Assembly (NCBI GenBank): GCA_023614405.1
Contig: CM042685.1
Location: 189,382,257-189,446,256 of the forward strand
Length of the DNA: 64,000 bases
Direction of reading: 5' to 3'
From: Avena insularis
Taxonomy: Eukaryota; Streptophyta; Magnoliopsida; Poales; Poaceae
Shown here: piece by piece, positions 48,723 through 60,991 of the stretch
Layout: each line of letters begins with the position of its first letter
How positions within the stretch are numbered: position 1 is the stretch's first letter
The notes under the pieces: generated by a model
What the model was told of the DNA's origin: nothing
What the model saw: only the letters and a program-made list of their open reading frames with translations
Databases searched by the model: none
Position numbers and translations under genes: made by a program

Positions 48723-50242
48723 TGACGTGGATCCTATTGGGAACCCTAAGAGCAAGGTGTGAAACAACACAACAGCAAGTTTTCCCTCAGTAAGAAACCG
48801 AGGTTATCGAACTAGTAGGAGGAAGGAAACGTCACACAGGTGTTGTAAGCAACGCGGCGACCTGCACAACATAAACTCAAGACTTTGCCCCAACGAATGA
48901 GTGAGGTTGTCAAGCTCACCGGTTTGCTGTAACAAAGGATTAAACGTATGGTGTGGAAGGTAATGGTTTGCACCAAGTAAACAGGTAACAGTGGAAGATG
49001 TATTAATGGTAAAGATTGGACCAAAGTCCATAGTTCACTAGAGGTGCTCTCCTTAGATAAACAATATGGAATGAAGGGTAAACAAATTACACCAGGGCAA
49101 TTGACAGGAACTGAGCAAGGCATAACAATGCAATACCAGACAAAAAGATCCTATTAGATTTGATTGGGCAATACAACAATATACATAGACCGCCATCCAA
49201 CTGCATCTATGACTAGAAGTCCACCTTCAGGTTATCATCTGACCCCCCTCCAGTATTAAGTTTCAAGCAACAGACAACTGCTTTAAGCAAAGTGTGTAAG
49301 GTAAACAATCCACTTGTTCCATGAACAAGAGACCGTTGTTTTCTCCCTAGTAGCAACAACACATCTACAACCGAAGAGATTTCTGTCACTTCCCTTGGAA
49401 ACTAGAGACATGAACCCACTATCGAGCATAAATACCCCCTCTTGGAGTCACTAGCAACTACTTGGCCAAGATAGCTACTAACAACGGAGAGCATGCAAGA
49501 TCACAAACAACACAGACATGATAGTATCAAATATACAAAACCATTAATCAATCTGACATAGTAATCTCAATATCCATCGGATCTCCACAAACACAACATG
49601 CATGATTACAAATAGATTAGATCTTGATCATGAACGGAGCTCACAAGATCTATACATGAAAGCATAAGGAGGAGATATAACCATCTAGCTACTACATGGA
49701 CCCATAGTCCAAGGTGAAACTACTCACGCATCATACCAGAGAAGAAGGACTCCGGGATGATCTCCCCTCCGATAGGATGCCGGGAAGAACTTCAGACCTC
49801 CCCCGATATAGGGACGACGGTGGTGGCGGCTACAGAAGGTTTCGTAGAGTTTTGATCGTGTGCCTAGGGTTTCTGCATCGGGGGCTTCTTATAGGCGAAG
49901 AGATGAGGCTAGGAGGCAGACGGAGGGCCCACACCCTACCCAGGCGCGGGGTGGGGCCCACCCGTGCCTAGGGGGGTGTGGCGGCCCTGGTTCGCCTCTC
50001 CGTCCCCCCTCTGTACTTCGTGTTGCCCACGGTAAAATATTGACTTTGGCTTTTGTCCCGTCCAATTCCGAGAATATTGATTTTCGGCCTTTCTGGGACC
50101 AAAAACAGAAGAAAATAGGCAACTGGCACTATGGCAATTGAAAAGATATAAAAAATACCCCAAAGTATATACAAAGCAAAGAAAAGTAGATACAAAACAA
50201 GCATGGAGCATCAAAAATTATAGATACGTTTCGGACGCATCA
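48723..50242 (-). repeat. Complete LTR, layer 3 (minus orientation)
   Basis: 1520 bp with TG...CA ends (minus-strand start TGATGCGTCCGAAACGTATC, minus-strand end ATAGGATCCACGTCA). It is an inverted relative of the neighbouring layer 2 fragment, about 90% similar by eye. It carries a minus-strand TATAAGAAG promoter box near 49886. No internal region on either side, so it is a solo LTR or a remnant left by deletion. Confidence 0.68.
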
Positions 50243-50546
50243 ATTTTCCTCCTCGCTCTCCACTAATGTTACCAGACTTATGACTCTATTTATCACTGCA
50301 ATGTAAAGTAACATAGGCTCTTGTGGCTCTGATGCAGCAAGGATTGGTGGATTTGAAAGTAGATCTTTCAAACTCTATAGGGCAACGTCGGCTTCCTTGG
50401 TCCATACAAATCTGTTGGTTTTATTCAAGAGCTTGTATAAAGGCGTGTCTCTTTTTCCGAGCCGGCTGACGAACCAGCTCACTGCTGTGATGCAACCAAT
50501 GAGTCGTTATACGTCCTTTTAGCGAGTTGGCCTGATGATGTTTAGT
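50243..50546 (-). pseudogene. Tat pol fragment: RT/RNase H connection
   Basis: Minus-strand frames read LNIIRPTR, then RLIGCITAVS, then SLKDLLSNPPILA and ASEPQEPMLLYIAV, the RT thumb/RNase H connection of Tat polyproteins. It joins 53301 across the solo LTR and is separated from 46817 by the LTR remnant and a coding gap of roughly 150 codons. The last five bases are the TTAGT target duplication of the solo LTR. Confidence 0.75.
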
Positions 50547-53300
50547 TGAAACACTACTGTACTGGAATGACTATAGCTTCTATGCAACACACCAATCCCT
50601 GGATTAGTTCATTGGCTTACATAGAACATAGATAAATAACATAACAAATATCTGTGTATCATAAATAATGAAAGATCTAGAGTATTCAAATAAAACTACA
50701 ATAATGCTTAGCACAAGGCTAGCTGAACTTATTCAAGTATCAAACATAAGTAAATAACTCTTCCAATCTTCAAATTGTCCACAAGTGAACAAGTGCTAAG
50801 TGGAGTACCGCAACCTAGTCGTTCACTCGGAATCAGAACATCCTGCAACATAAAACGTAGCAGCCCCGAAGGGTCAATACTTGGAATGTATGACAAGTAC
50901 AGCTAAATAAGGAGACATGTAATCCTAGCATTTACATGATTATTTGATTGAGTAGAGATTTTCCTAGCTTGCATTTTTAAACACCTTTGTCCTACTTTCA
51001 TAAACAGTTTTTGATTTTCTTTAAAAAGATCCCATTAAATTATTCCATAAGACAATTAGAAAATTGGAATGAACGAGAAACATTTCATGAACCTCAATAT
51101 CAAGCAACCCAAATGTCCATAACCGGGAACACAACTAAGCACTTAGATTAGATATCCTACATGGATTAGTATACTTTACCCATTGACCTGGCTAACCCAG
51201 CTCGTACCACCACACTCATATTATGTGATGATAGGGAGAAGTCCAAGATGAGACCATTCAGGAAGTAGCTCCCCAAACCCGACACGCACCATACCAACCT
51301 ACCAAAATTCTATATTTCTGGATACGTGGGTTTGAGTTACCACAACCTACTATGTCCAATCAACCACCCATTTCATTATTGGCACATGGTTGTACACGTA
51401 AGCTACAAAATAAAGAAGCCAGTCATTTTCTCTAAATACCTGGGTGCCTTTCCGCATTGATACCACCAAAAAATGTCAATCACGTCACACCTAGAAGATT
51501 CATTGATTAAGTTGTTTTAGCTTTAGCAAAACCAATACTTTAAAACAGCTTTCAGTGATATAATCCAGCCATTGTCTATCATAGCACGACTAAGTAGATC
51601 TACCACCAGTGGCTCAACTATAGGAGATCCCTACCACATAACTTAGGATATAGCATAGCGATAGTAGTTCATATTTATACATCTACAAAATACACCACAT
51701 ATGCATAGAAAATAGTAGGACAATTCATGATCAAAATGGTATCTACTTGCCTTGGCTGCAGCGGTCGAAAGAACAATCCTCACACGAGCAAGTGTTGCAC
51801 TCATCACAATCTACACGTCATAATTGCAACACATGAACAATCCATACACAACCATAGACAAATACAAAAATGCATGTATGACAACTTAATCAAAGCTTCA
51901 GTAGTAATTATATGTTCCCTGATTATTATGACTAGTGATGACAAGCATGGAAAATCCTTGATGTATCAAAACCATTTATTAAGAATTGTTGATCCAATTA
52001 ATAGGTTTTTAAGAAAATATTAAGCCCATGTCGTGTACACTGTTATAAAATCTGGGCAAAATACTACCGTGTAGACAATCCAATTTATAGCCAGGGGCAA
52101 CTAGAATCACGTCAAAAGGACTTACATATATTTATAGCCATTGGGTGGTACCGCTTTGGCCGATCAGCTGTCCTGGGACGCCTGATCTTAATCGAACGGT
52201 CATGAAGCGTTGCTTCCGCTCTCACCTGCGACGACGAAGTACGACGGCGGTGGCTGGAGGCGCTCCGACGGTTCTGGGCTCGTCGAAGGGGTCTGCGGGG
52301 TTCGGCGGCGGGCGGCAATCTGAGGGGTGGTGTCGGCGCGGATAGGAGTCTCTCCAGGCGGCGGCTCTGGCGGCTGGAGCGATGCGGCTTGCGGCAGCTC
52401 CGATGAGGAATTGGTGGTGATATGCCGCAGTATGGAAAATGAATGAGGGAGATGCGGTAAGGTGCGGTGATCACAAGGGGTAAAGAGGAAAGCTTGGGAT
52501 GGCCCGTGGCAACGATGAGGGGTACCTCGAAAGCTCTGGCAGCGGTTTGGTACTCCGACAAGAAATCGTGGGTGCCATGGTGGTGTAGATGCGATTTAGA
52601 AGGGTTTCATGAGGGGTAGATGGGTTAGGGGAAACAATGGGGTGAGGGAAGGCCGAATCTTGCGATGACAGGCGGTGTCCGCGTCGGAGACGGCAGTGGC
52701 GGCGGGATGACAAGTGGGGCCCACAGTCAGAAAAAAAGAAATTGAAACCGAAAAGGAAAAGAGAAGGGGCGTGCGCAGAAGAGAGAGTGGGCTCCTACCT
52801 GGCCGGCTCAAGGCCAGTGCAGGCACGGGCGGGGTAGGTAGCGCTGGTCATGCAGTGCCTCCGATGGACCCGTGGGTGGTCATGGTGGGCTGGCTCACCC
52901 GTCCGCGGTGGGCTGCACCGTTTTCCTTTTTCTTATTTTTTTCGTTTTCTAAATCAGGTGTTAACTGAATTTATGTCCAAAATGTTCTGAATTTCCTGAA
53001 ACTGCATTCAAACTGAAACTAACTTGTATAACATTTGATCTACAACTCTGATTCAAGCGAAACAATTTGCTGCAGGTTTGTAATTGTATAACCTATGTAT
53101 ATATGCATATGGAATGGTTATTTAGTACCACCTAAACAGATGCAAGGTAAAACCATACCTAATCATCTATATATGATGAACTAGCCATGAAGTGGTGTTT
53201 TGGAAAAAAGGTTTTAAAACTGATTTTTTTTAGCAATGATGATCATGATGCAATGACATGTATGATATGCAGTATAAATTCTAATAATTAGGATGTGACA
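50547..53300 (-). mobile_element. 2.75-kb solo LTR in Tat RT
   Basis: TGAAACACTACTG to GGATGTGACA, with perfect 5-bp duplication TTAGT (50542-50546, 53301-53305). In the minus orientation it starts TGTCACATCCTAA and has a GC-rich block (52140-52920) followed by TATAAATATATG near 52123-52136, the same plan as the 4-kb LTRs at 28908. No internal domain. Joining the flanks restores continuous Tat RT reading (KDIL then NIIRP). Confidence 0.85.
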
Positions 53301-55414
53301 TTAGTATATCCTTGATTTTGTTCCGGTTCACCTTTATGCCTCTTTCAGACACGATGAAATCTAACAATTTTCCGGCTAGGATTCCGAGGAAACACTTCTT
53401 CGGGTTAAGCATTATGTTGAATTTGCATAGATTAGCGAGCGTTTCCTCCAAGTCGGAAATTAATGTTTCCTTATTTTTGGTCATAACCGCTATTTCATCC
53501 ACGTACACATAGACATTGCGTCCTATTTGGTCGCTAAGGCAATGTTGCATAGTGTGTTGATATGTTGCTCCTGTATTATTTAAGCCAAAAGACATAGTTT
53601 TGTAGCAGAAGGTTCCGAAGGGAGTGACGGAAGACGTCTTTAGTTGATCCGATTTTTTCATCAGGATTTGATGATATCCGGAATATGCATCGAGGAAACA
53701 GAGTAATTCCAACCCTTTGGTATAAAGGGAACGGATCTTTGGGAGAAGCCTTGATGATATCCGGAATATGCGTCGAGGAAACAGAGTAATTCCAACCCTT
53801 TGGGACAAAGGGAACAGATCTTTGGGACAAGCCTTGTTCAAGGCGATATAATCAACACACATCCTTAAATCAATGGTGTCCTTTTTAGGGACGAGTACAG
53901 GATTTGCCACCCATTCAGCGTGGATGACCTCTGCGATAACTTTGGCTAATTCTAGTCGGGCTAATTCCTTAGTTGTACCTTTGCGCTTTTCATCACCAAA
54001 CAGTCGACTGTTTGACGGGTCTAGCGTCAGGATAAACATTGAGAGAGTGCTCGATGAGTTCCCTAGGTACCCCGGTCATGTCGGAAGGTTGTCATGCAAA
54101 TATATCTTTATTAGCTTTGAGGAACTCGATGAGTGCACTTTCCTATTTGGAATCTAAGCCCATCCCTACATTGGTCGCCTTGGAGGGATCATCTTCCTTC
54201 AACTACATCTTCTGATGCCTTGAACTGCAAACTCGATTTCAACACCTCGTTCTTAATAGCGGGCATCTCAGACGGGTCGGTGTTTTTCTTAATCTCCTAG
54301 TACTCCTGGGCATGCAGCACAACTTCGGCAAAAGCGGCAGATCCGTCTTCACAGTCTCATGCTTTCTTTGGGTTTCCTCTGATGGTGATGACGCCATTAG
54401 GACCCGGAAGTTTCATCATATTGTATATATAGCAGGGACGGACCATGAACGCCTAGTAAGCCGGGCGTCCTAAGATGGCATGGTATGCACTTTTGAATGG
54501 TACCACCTCGAAAAAGAGTGGCTCGTTCCGGTAATTATCTGGGGTTCCGAATGTCACGTCCAGTGTGATCTCACCCAAAGAATTTGCATGTATTCCTGGT
54601 ACGATACCATGAAAAATCACATTGCTATGATTTAGCTGGTTTTCGTGGATCTTCATGCGATGGAGTGTCTCGATGTAGAGGATGTTAATGCTGCTGCCAC
54701 CATCCATGAGAGTTTTAGAGAACTCATAGCCATCAATAAGAGGATTGATCACCATAGGATACTTTCTCTGATGATGTGTTTTCTTCGGGTGATCGCTTCA
54801 GTGTAAGGTGATGGTTACGTCCGACCAATTCAGAAACTAGGAAACATTCAGAATCGTGGCATTAAGCTCATGGAGAACCGGTCTTTCTAACCTTAGTTGG
54901 ATGAGTTCCGAGGAAACAAACATAAGTGTCTTTCTTCGTAGGATAATCCTTCTTTCTATCTGACTTGGGCTGTGTGGCATCCTCTTCTTCCATGTCGGAA
55001 TCTTCCTTGGCCTCCTTGCCTTTCTCGGAATTTTTCTTTCCTTTTCATCGCTTGGCCATGAAGCCAGTGGATTCGTCTATTTTGATGTTGTCATTAAAAC
55101 GACACTCAGTGTTAGTGTGGGTAGATTCCCCATTCCCATCTGGGTGATATAAGGGTTATTGGCAATGTCGGCCCAGGAATAAGATTTTTCGGGTTGCTGC
55201 TCTCCTCTACCCTAGATTCGGGAAGTTCTGCGGCCTCGTCCCCTGCCGCCTCTCGCGCCCTCCTCGTCCGTCAGATCCAAAAGTTTCATTCACAGCTGCG
55301 TTATCTAGATTTGGCTTGTCTTCCGAGGTATTCTTGCGCTTCTGAGTTTGCTATTTTGTCTGCTTGGCCACATTTGTTTGGCCAAAATATTCAGCAATCC
55401 ATCTGAATCATCAT
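53301..55414 (-). pseudogene. Tat protease and reverse transcriptase
   Basis: Reading leftward: a zinc-knuckle-like remnant (HTNTECRFND near 55110), aspartic protease (LMDGGSSINILY near 54690; active site DGG rather than DTG), then RT with ADWVANPVL-like sequence (here HAEWVANPVLVPKK), LCFLDAYSGYHQ, FGLNNTGATYQ, and YVDE at the catalytic box in place of YVDD. An 83-bp tandem duplication (53669-53834) shifts the frame between the KDLFPL and LCFLDAY motifs. Further frameshifts separate protease and RT. A solo LTR (55415-56844) splits gag from this part. Confidence 0.82.
53669..53834. repeat. 83-bp tandem duplication inside Tat RT
   Basis: Two copies, 53669-53751 and 53752-53834, each starting TGATGATATCCGGAATATGC and differing at about five positions. 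The period is not a multiple of three. Confidence 0.88.
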
Positions 55415-56844
55415 TGATACATCGGAAACGTATCTATAATTTTTGATGCTCCATGCTTGTTTTGTATCTACTTTTCTTTGCTTTGTCTATATTTTGAGGT
55501 ATTTTATACACTTTCTGGAACTAACCTATTGACAAGTTGCCATAGTGCCAGTTGCCTGTTTTCTTCTGTTTTTGGTTCCAGAAAGGCAGAAAATCAATAT
55601 TCTCGGAATTGGACGGGACAAAAGCCAAAGTTATTATTTTCCCGGAGCAACACGGAACCACAAAATAGAGCCGGAGGGGGGACACAGGGTGGCCGCACCC
55701 CCCTAGGCGCGGGCAAGCCTTGGAGGCGCCTGGAGGGGGTGTGGGCCCCTGGACCTCCACCAACCTTGATTCCTGCGCCTATATGAAGCCTCCGACCCAA
55801 AAACCCTAGAGAATCCAGAAGAAAGCCACGAAAACCTCCGTAGCGCCACGGACACCGAAAGGGAGATTCGGGGGATAGGAAGTCTCTGTTCCGGCACCCT
55901 GCCGGGATGGGGAAGTGCCCCCGGAGCCATCTCCATCGATCTCCATCACCATCTTCATCACCATTGCTGATTCTCATGATGAGGAGGGAGTAGTTCTTCC
56001 TCAGGGCTAAGGGCTCTACCGGTAGCTATGTGTTCATATCTCTCTCTATGCATGATCATATTGTGATCATGAGCTTTGTAATCAAGTAGATCTACCTTGC
56101 TACTCAAGTGCTTCAATAGATCTCTGATCTCCCCATGTGTGTGAAAGTGACAGCGTGCATGCCATGGTGGCACTTAGGTTTGAGTCTACATAAATACTCT
56201 TTGTGCTTTAATAGATCTATGCTTTTCCCCATGTGTGTGAAAGTGACAGCGTGCATACCGTGTGTGACACTTTGGCTAGATTGAATATTTGTTATGCGTT
56301 ATATTTGGAGTTGGATGTCTCTATGAAATTGTGGTGTTTTTTGGAACCATCTAGCGCTCAAGGTGACAGTGTGGGGTTATCTAGATTGGGGAAGGCCCTA
56401 CCATGGATTAGAGTGTTCAACCGAAGAGTAGTTAAGAGTAGTATCATGAAGAGAGTATATTTATATGAGAGAGTGTTCACTAGTGAAAGTATGATCCCTA
56501 GGCCTTGTTTCTAAGCATTGAAACACCATTTTCTTCTAGATCTGTTGCATGTTTGCTTGCTTTAGTATTTACCTCACCATCAAGCTCTTTTCTGGCACCG
56601 TTACCACTTGTATTTCACTATCTCTTCGCCGAACTAGTAAACCTATATTGGGTGTGTTGGGGACACAAGAGAATTCTTGTATCTTCATTGCAGGGTTGCT
56701 TGAGAGGGAATACCTTTGACCACTTCCTCCCTGAGTTCGATAAACCTTGGGTAATCCACTTAAGGGAAACTTGCTGCTGTTCTACAAACCTCTACACTTG
56801 GAGGCCCAACAACTGTCTACAAGAATAGAAGTGCGTAGACATCA
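55415..56844 (+). mobile_element. 1.43-kb solo LTR in Tat gag-pol
   Basis: TGATACATCGGAAACGTATC to GTGCGTAGACATCA with perfect 5-bp duplication ATCAT (55410-55414, 56845-56849). TATATGAAG promoter box near 55781. The 3' end, with the GGGTTGCTTGAGAGGGAATA motif and TTAAGGGAAACTTGCTGC, is the type I recall from abundant Triticeae Gypsy LTRs. No internal domain. Confidence 0.88.
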
Positions 56845-58589
56845 ATCATCAACATCAGCATACTTTCTCACTGTTTCTATCATCTCTCCCAAGTTTGTAA
56901 CTTTGTCACGCTTTAGCCTATGATGCAGTAATCCGACTGGGAGCCCTGCAATGAAAGCTTCAATTGTTGTTTGTTCATTTACTCCTTCGCGGGAGTTTTT
57001 CGTGTTGATCCATGACTGGAGGTAATCCTGGCAAGTTTCTCCGGGTCTTTGAGTGCAACGCTGCAAGTCTCCGACTTTGTAGGGTGTCCTGTATGTACCC
57101 TCAAAGTTTGAAAAGAATGCACTCTACATATCATACCAGTTGTGAATCGAATTCTCTAGCAGTTTATTGAGCCATGATCGAGCCATCTTCCTCAGCATAA
57201 GTGGGAGATACCGAACTGTGACTAGGATATTTCCTCCTTTCGTGATGCAATAGGCCTGGAAAAAATCCTGTAGCCAAGTATCTAGACGAGCCGCACCGTC
57301 ATAGGGTTGAATGTGTTTGGCGATGCCGAAGTCAACCAAAATTTTTGTTCGATGGATACGTGGACGAAAGCACTTGGGTACCACATACACATCTTCCTCC
57401 TTGTATCGCCATGCTTCTATGTTAGACTCGATGCAATGGTGAGTGTCGTTGGGCGAGAGTGATTTGCGCCTCGGGTGCTCGCTATTCCTGCGTGGCGGTG
57501 GAGTCGTATTCATGCTCCTTCTTACGCCATTGCCTCCTTAGCCTCTATGTCTTCCATGGCTACAATGAAATCCTTCATGGTCACTGCTAGGTGGATATGG
57601 TGGCTCTGGTGGGTTGTTTTCGGCTGAGCGACGGGGTCCTGGAGCTTCGTTATGCTGGCTCCAATGTTGGTTTTGTCGGGCTCCATCCCTGCTTGATTCA
57701 GTGTGATCCTCATCGTTCCTTCATCCGACATTATTGTCATTGCGACGAGGTTCACTGGACGGCTAGTGTGCTTGGGAGGTGGAATCCTTAGCCGGTTCTG
57801 TTCTCGCTAGCGCTGCGCTTCTGGGTCTTCCCTCTGGTGATTATTTTGCCGACGATGGGGTTGGTGAGGGACCAATGCCCTGATGGCATCTTGGAACGCA
57901 ACCGTAAGAACTCCTGACCAGACACGCGCGACCCTTCGATGATGACCGTTTGATCCGGTCCTTGAGTTTTGTTCTTCCCGAGGGATAGGATGATGACACT
58001 AATTCGTATCCTTGCAGGGTCTTACATCAGAGTTTTGGCCTGCATCAGTGTTGCAACATTCCTGCTTTGACGCTAGCCTCCTACTGAATGATGCAGCCGT
58101 CTTCTGCTATTGCAATCCTTTGTCAAGCAATGCTACGCACAGCTGGACCTATTCTGGAGACAGTTTATTGGCGAGGATGGCTCGATCAGCTGCAGCGTTC
58201 TCCACTCGTCTTATGTAGACTCGGATCTTCTCTCTAGTTTTTCCATCGAATAAATCGTTGTGGACATCCGGGTTCCTATTAGCAATAACCGGGACACCTC
58301 TTGTCTTGTTTGGCAGTCGCTTGAATTTTGACTGGTATTGGGCATGATTGTTGTCTATCTGTTGTCTAATCTCGACGATGCGTGCAACCTCTTTGAGCAA
58401 GAACAAATGATGCTTTTCCAGATCCTCGGCCCTTTTCTCCAGCTCCTCCGGAGTGAGATCCGAAGCAGTTGGAATTGGTATTGTAAGTGCGTCTCCATAG
58501 ATTTCACGTGCACCTTTGGTGACAACGTGTCCATCAATCGGAGGATTGATCGGTGTGGGATTAATTGTATCTCGGTCCTGGTTCTCCAT
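56845..58589 (-). pseudogene. Tat gag (frameshifted)
   Basis: ATG at 58589 (MENQDRDTINPTPINPP). The N-terminal part carries a coiled, E/K-rich segment (ELEKRAEDLEKHHLFLLKE). The capsid core is further left: HIQPYDGAARLDTWLQDF, then VRYLPLMLRKMARSWL near 57200, and the C-terminal gag helices (GETCQDYLQSW, EAFIAGLP) at 56842-57066. Frames change near 58149, 57520 and 57120. The solo LTR at 55415 cuts it from the protease. Confidence 0.82.
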
Positions 58590-58946
58590 ATTGATTTCTT
58601 CGTCGACTTCTTTGTCGTTGGCTTCCTCTACCGGCTCTGCTGGTGTCGGGTTTTTGTTTTTCTTCTTCTTTGACCGCCCAGTAGCCTTTACGTGTGTACC
58701 AGTGGCAAAGACGGATTTTGGTCCGCTACCGGGAGATAAACTTCAATCGGTACTTCCCGTCATGGTTGGCTTATGGACCTCAGAAGAATCTCCGGTGTCC
58801 ATGTCATCTTGCGAGGTGTAGTCTTTGTCCATGCTATCATAAGGACTTAAAGGTGTCTCCAGCTCACCTTGCGTTGGCTTGGAGTTAAACTCTTCTTCGT
58901 ACGCTACCATATCCTTCTTGAAGTCTCGGAGTTCCTACGACATCAC
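58590..58946 (-). other. Tat leader upstream of gag
   Basis: Between the gag start and the junction with the Athila-like LTR. No independent ORF with a recognisable domain. The primer site and 5' LTR are not in view. Confidence 0.5.
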
Positions 58947-59613
58947 TGATACGTCCAAAACGTATCTACTTTCCCGGACACTTTTGCTATTGTTTCTCCT
59001 CTAATTTGTGTGATTTGGATACAACTAACACGGACTGACGCTGTTTTCAGCAGAATTGCCTTGGTGTCTAGTTTTTGTGCAGGAAATCAACTTTCAGGAA
59101 AAATCCCGGAAAATATCGCAAAACTCCTATTTTACCAGAAGACTCACGGAGCCAGAAGACGGGATGGAGAAGGGACACGAGGGGCCCACACCCCTTGGCC
59201 GCGCAGGCCAGTCTAGGCCGTGCCTGGGGGTCGTGTGGCCACCTCGGGTACCCCCTCGATCTCCCCCTTTGCCTACATAAGCCCTCTGACCTAAAAACAG
59301 AGGGGGGTTTGAAGTTTTTCTAGAGAGAGTTCCACTGCGCCGCCACCACCAGAAACCGTGATTCAGAACCAGAAACTCCGTTCTGGCACCCTGCCGGGAC
59401 GGGGAATTGGAGGAGATCATCGCCATCATCATCACCGATGCCTCTCCATCAACCATCCATGTTTCCCCCATCCATGAGTGAGTAATCCCCCGCTGTAGGC
59501 TATGGGGATGGTAGGGATTGGATGAGATCTATCATGTAATCGAATAAGATTGTTAGGGCATGGTGCCTAGTATCCTTGTTAGTGTTTTTTTGACATTGTT
59601 GCAACTTGTTATG
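58947..59613 (+). repeat. LTR 5' part in + orientation
   Basis: Begins TGATACGTCCAAAACGTATC and covers about 667 bases of the LTR type found complete and inverted immediately to its right; the arms are roughly 88-90% similar by eye. It is cut at 59613 where the minus-strand LTR starts. The missing 3' half may lie beyond the window if the neighbour inserted into it. Confidence 0.75.
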
Positions 59614-60991
59614 TGATTACCCACAAGTATAGGGGATCGCAACAGTCTTCGAGGGTAGTATTACCCAATTTATTGATTCGACACAAGGGGAGCCAAAGAA
59701 TACTTGCAAGCCTTAACAACTAAGTTGTCAATTCAGCTGCACCTGGAAATAGTTCTTGCTCACAGAAGTTTATCAGTAGCAACAGTTTGGTAGTAGAAAG
59801 CGACAAAGCAGCAGTGACAAAAAACAAGAGCAATAGTAACAGTAGTAGCAAACAGTAGGATATGAGCGCGGTAGGCATAGGGATGGACGGACGGGCATTG
59901 CATGGACGAGTCTAAACATGTAACTTCAAGATCTAGGGCAATTGCATATAAATAAGAATAATCATCCAAGTACTAAACAATCATAGGCATGTGCTCCATA
60001 TATAGTCATGCGTGCTCGCAATGAGAACTTGCACAACATCTTTTGTCCTATCAACCTGTTGCAGCGGGGCCTCAAGGGAACTACTGGCAATTAAGGTGCT
60101 CCTTTTCACAGAGCACCGGAGCAAAGCATTAACACTCCGTGAACACATGTGATCCTCACATGACAGCCATCCCCTCAGGTTGTCCCAATTTCTGTCACTT
60201 CGGGGCCTTTGGATCTGGACAATGATATGTGTACACAACTTGCAGATAAGATCACAAACAATACTATCATAATGATTCAATAATAAGTTCACATCTAAGA
60301 TCATGGCACTCATGCCCTAGTGACAAGCATTAAGCACAACAAGTTGCAACAAAGTCAAATAGCACTAATAGAAATACTAGGCACCATGCCCTAACAATCT
60401 TATTCGATTACATGATAGAACTCATCCAATCCCTACCATCCCCATAGCCTACATCAGGGGATTACTCACTCATGGATGGGGGAAACATGGATGATTGATG
60501 GAGAGGCGTTGGTGATGACGATGGCAATGATCCTCTCCAAATTCCCTATCCCGGCAGGGTGCCAGAACGGAGTTTCTGGTTCCGAATTGTGGTTTCTGGT
60601 GGTGGCGGCGCAACGGAACTCTTTCTGGAAAAACGTAGAACCCCCCTCGGTTTTTAGGTCAAGAGGCATCTTATAGGCTAAGAGGGATCCCAAGGGGTGC
60701 ACAGGTAGCCACACCCTCCAGCGCTGGCTAGGCCCACCAGTGGCAGGTGTGGGCCCCCAGGGCTCCACTCTGTCTCGTATTCTGGCTCCGTGGATCTTCT
60801 GATGAAATAGGATTTTTGGCATATTTTCTGGGATTTTTCCTGATAGTTGATTTTCTGCACAAAAACTAGACACCAAGGTAATACTGCTGAAAACAACGTC
60901 AGTTCGTGTTAGTTGTATCCAAATCACACAAGTTTAGAGGAGAAACAATAACAAAAGTGTCCGGGAAAGTAGATACGTTTTGGACGTATCA
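59614..60991 (-). repeat. 3' LTR of Athila-like element
   Basis: 1378 bp. + strand limits TGATTACCCACAAGTATAGG to GGACGTATCA. The purine tract (minus strand CTTGGGGGAGT) at 60992-61002 marks it as a 3' LTR with the internal region to the right. TATAAG box on the minus strand near 60670-60680. Confidence 0.8.

Larger units (their letters stand above)
26408..58946 (-). mobile_element. Tat-lineage Gypsy element with antisense ORF (partial)
   Basis: Ty3/Gypsy element on the minus strand, incomplete at its 5' end. From its 3' end: LTR 26408-26919, antisense extra ORF on the + strand (27481-44481), integrase and RNase H (45128-46817 and 50243-50546), RT and protease (53301-55414), gag (56845-58589) and leader (58590-58946). 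The position of the antisense ORF between pol and the 3' LTR, and the long spacing, match the Tat/Ogre lineage. Five later insertions interrupt it. The 5' LTR must lie beyond the Athila-like element at the right edge, so the target duplication (CCTAG expected from 26403-26407) cannot be checked. Confidence 0.78.

Noticed and set aside
47865..50242. Possible foldback DNA transposon with long inverted repeats
   Set aside because: The arms are parts of a known LTR type that occurs as a clean solo LTR at 55415-56844; there is no foldback-style short internal repetition and no target duplication.
52112..52968. Ser/Arg-rich ORFs on both strands
   Set aside because: They fall in the GC-rich part of the 2.75-kb solo LTR and have no domain.
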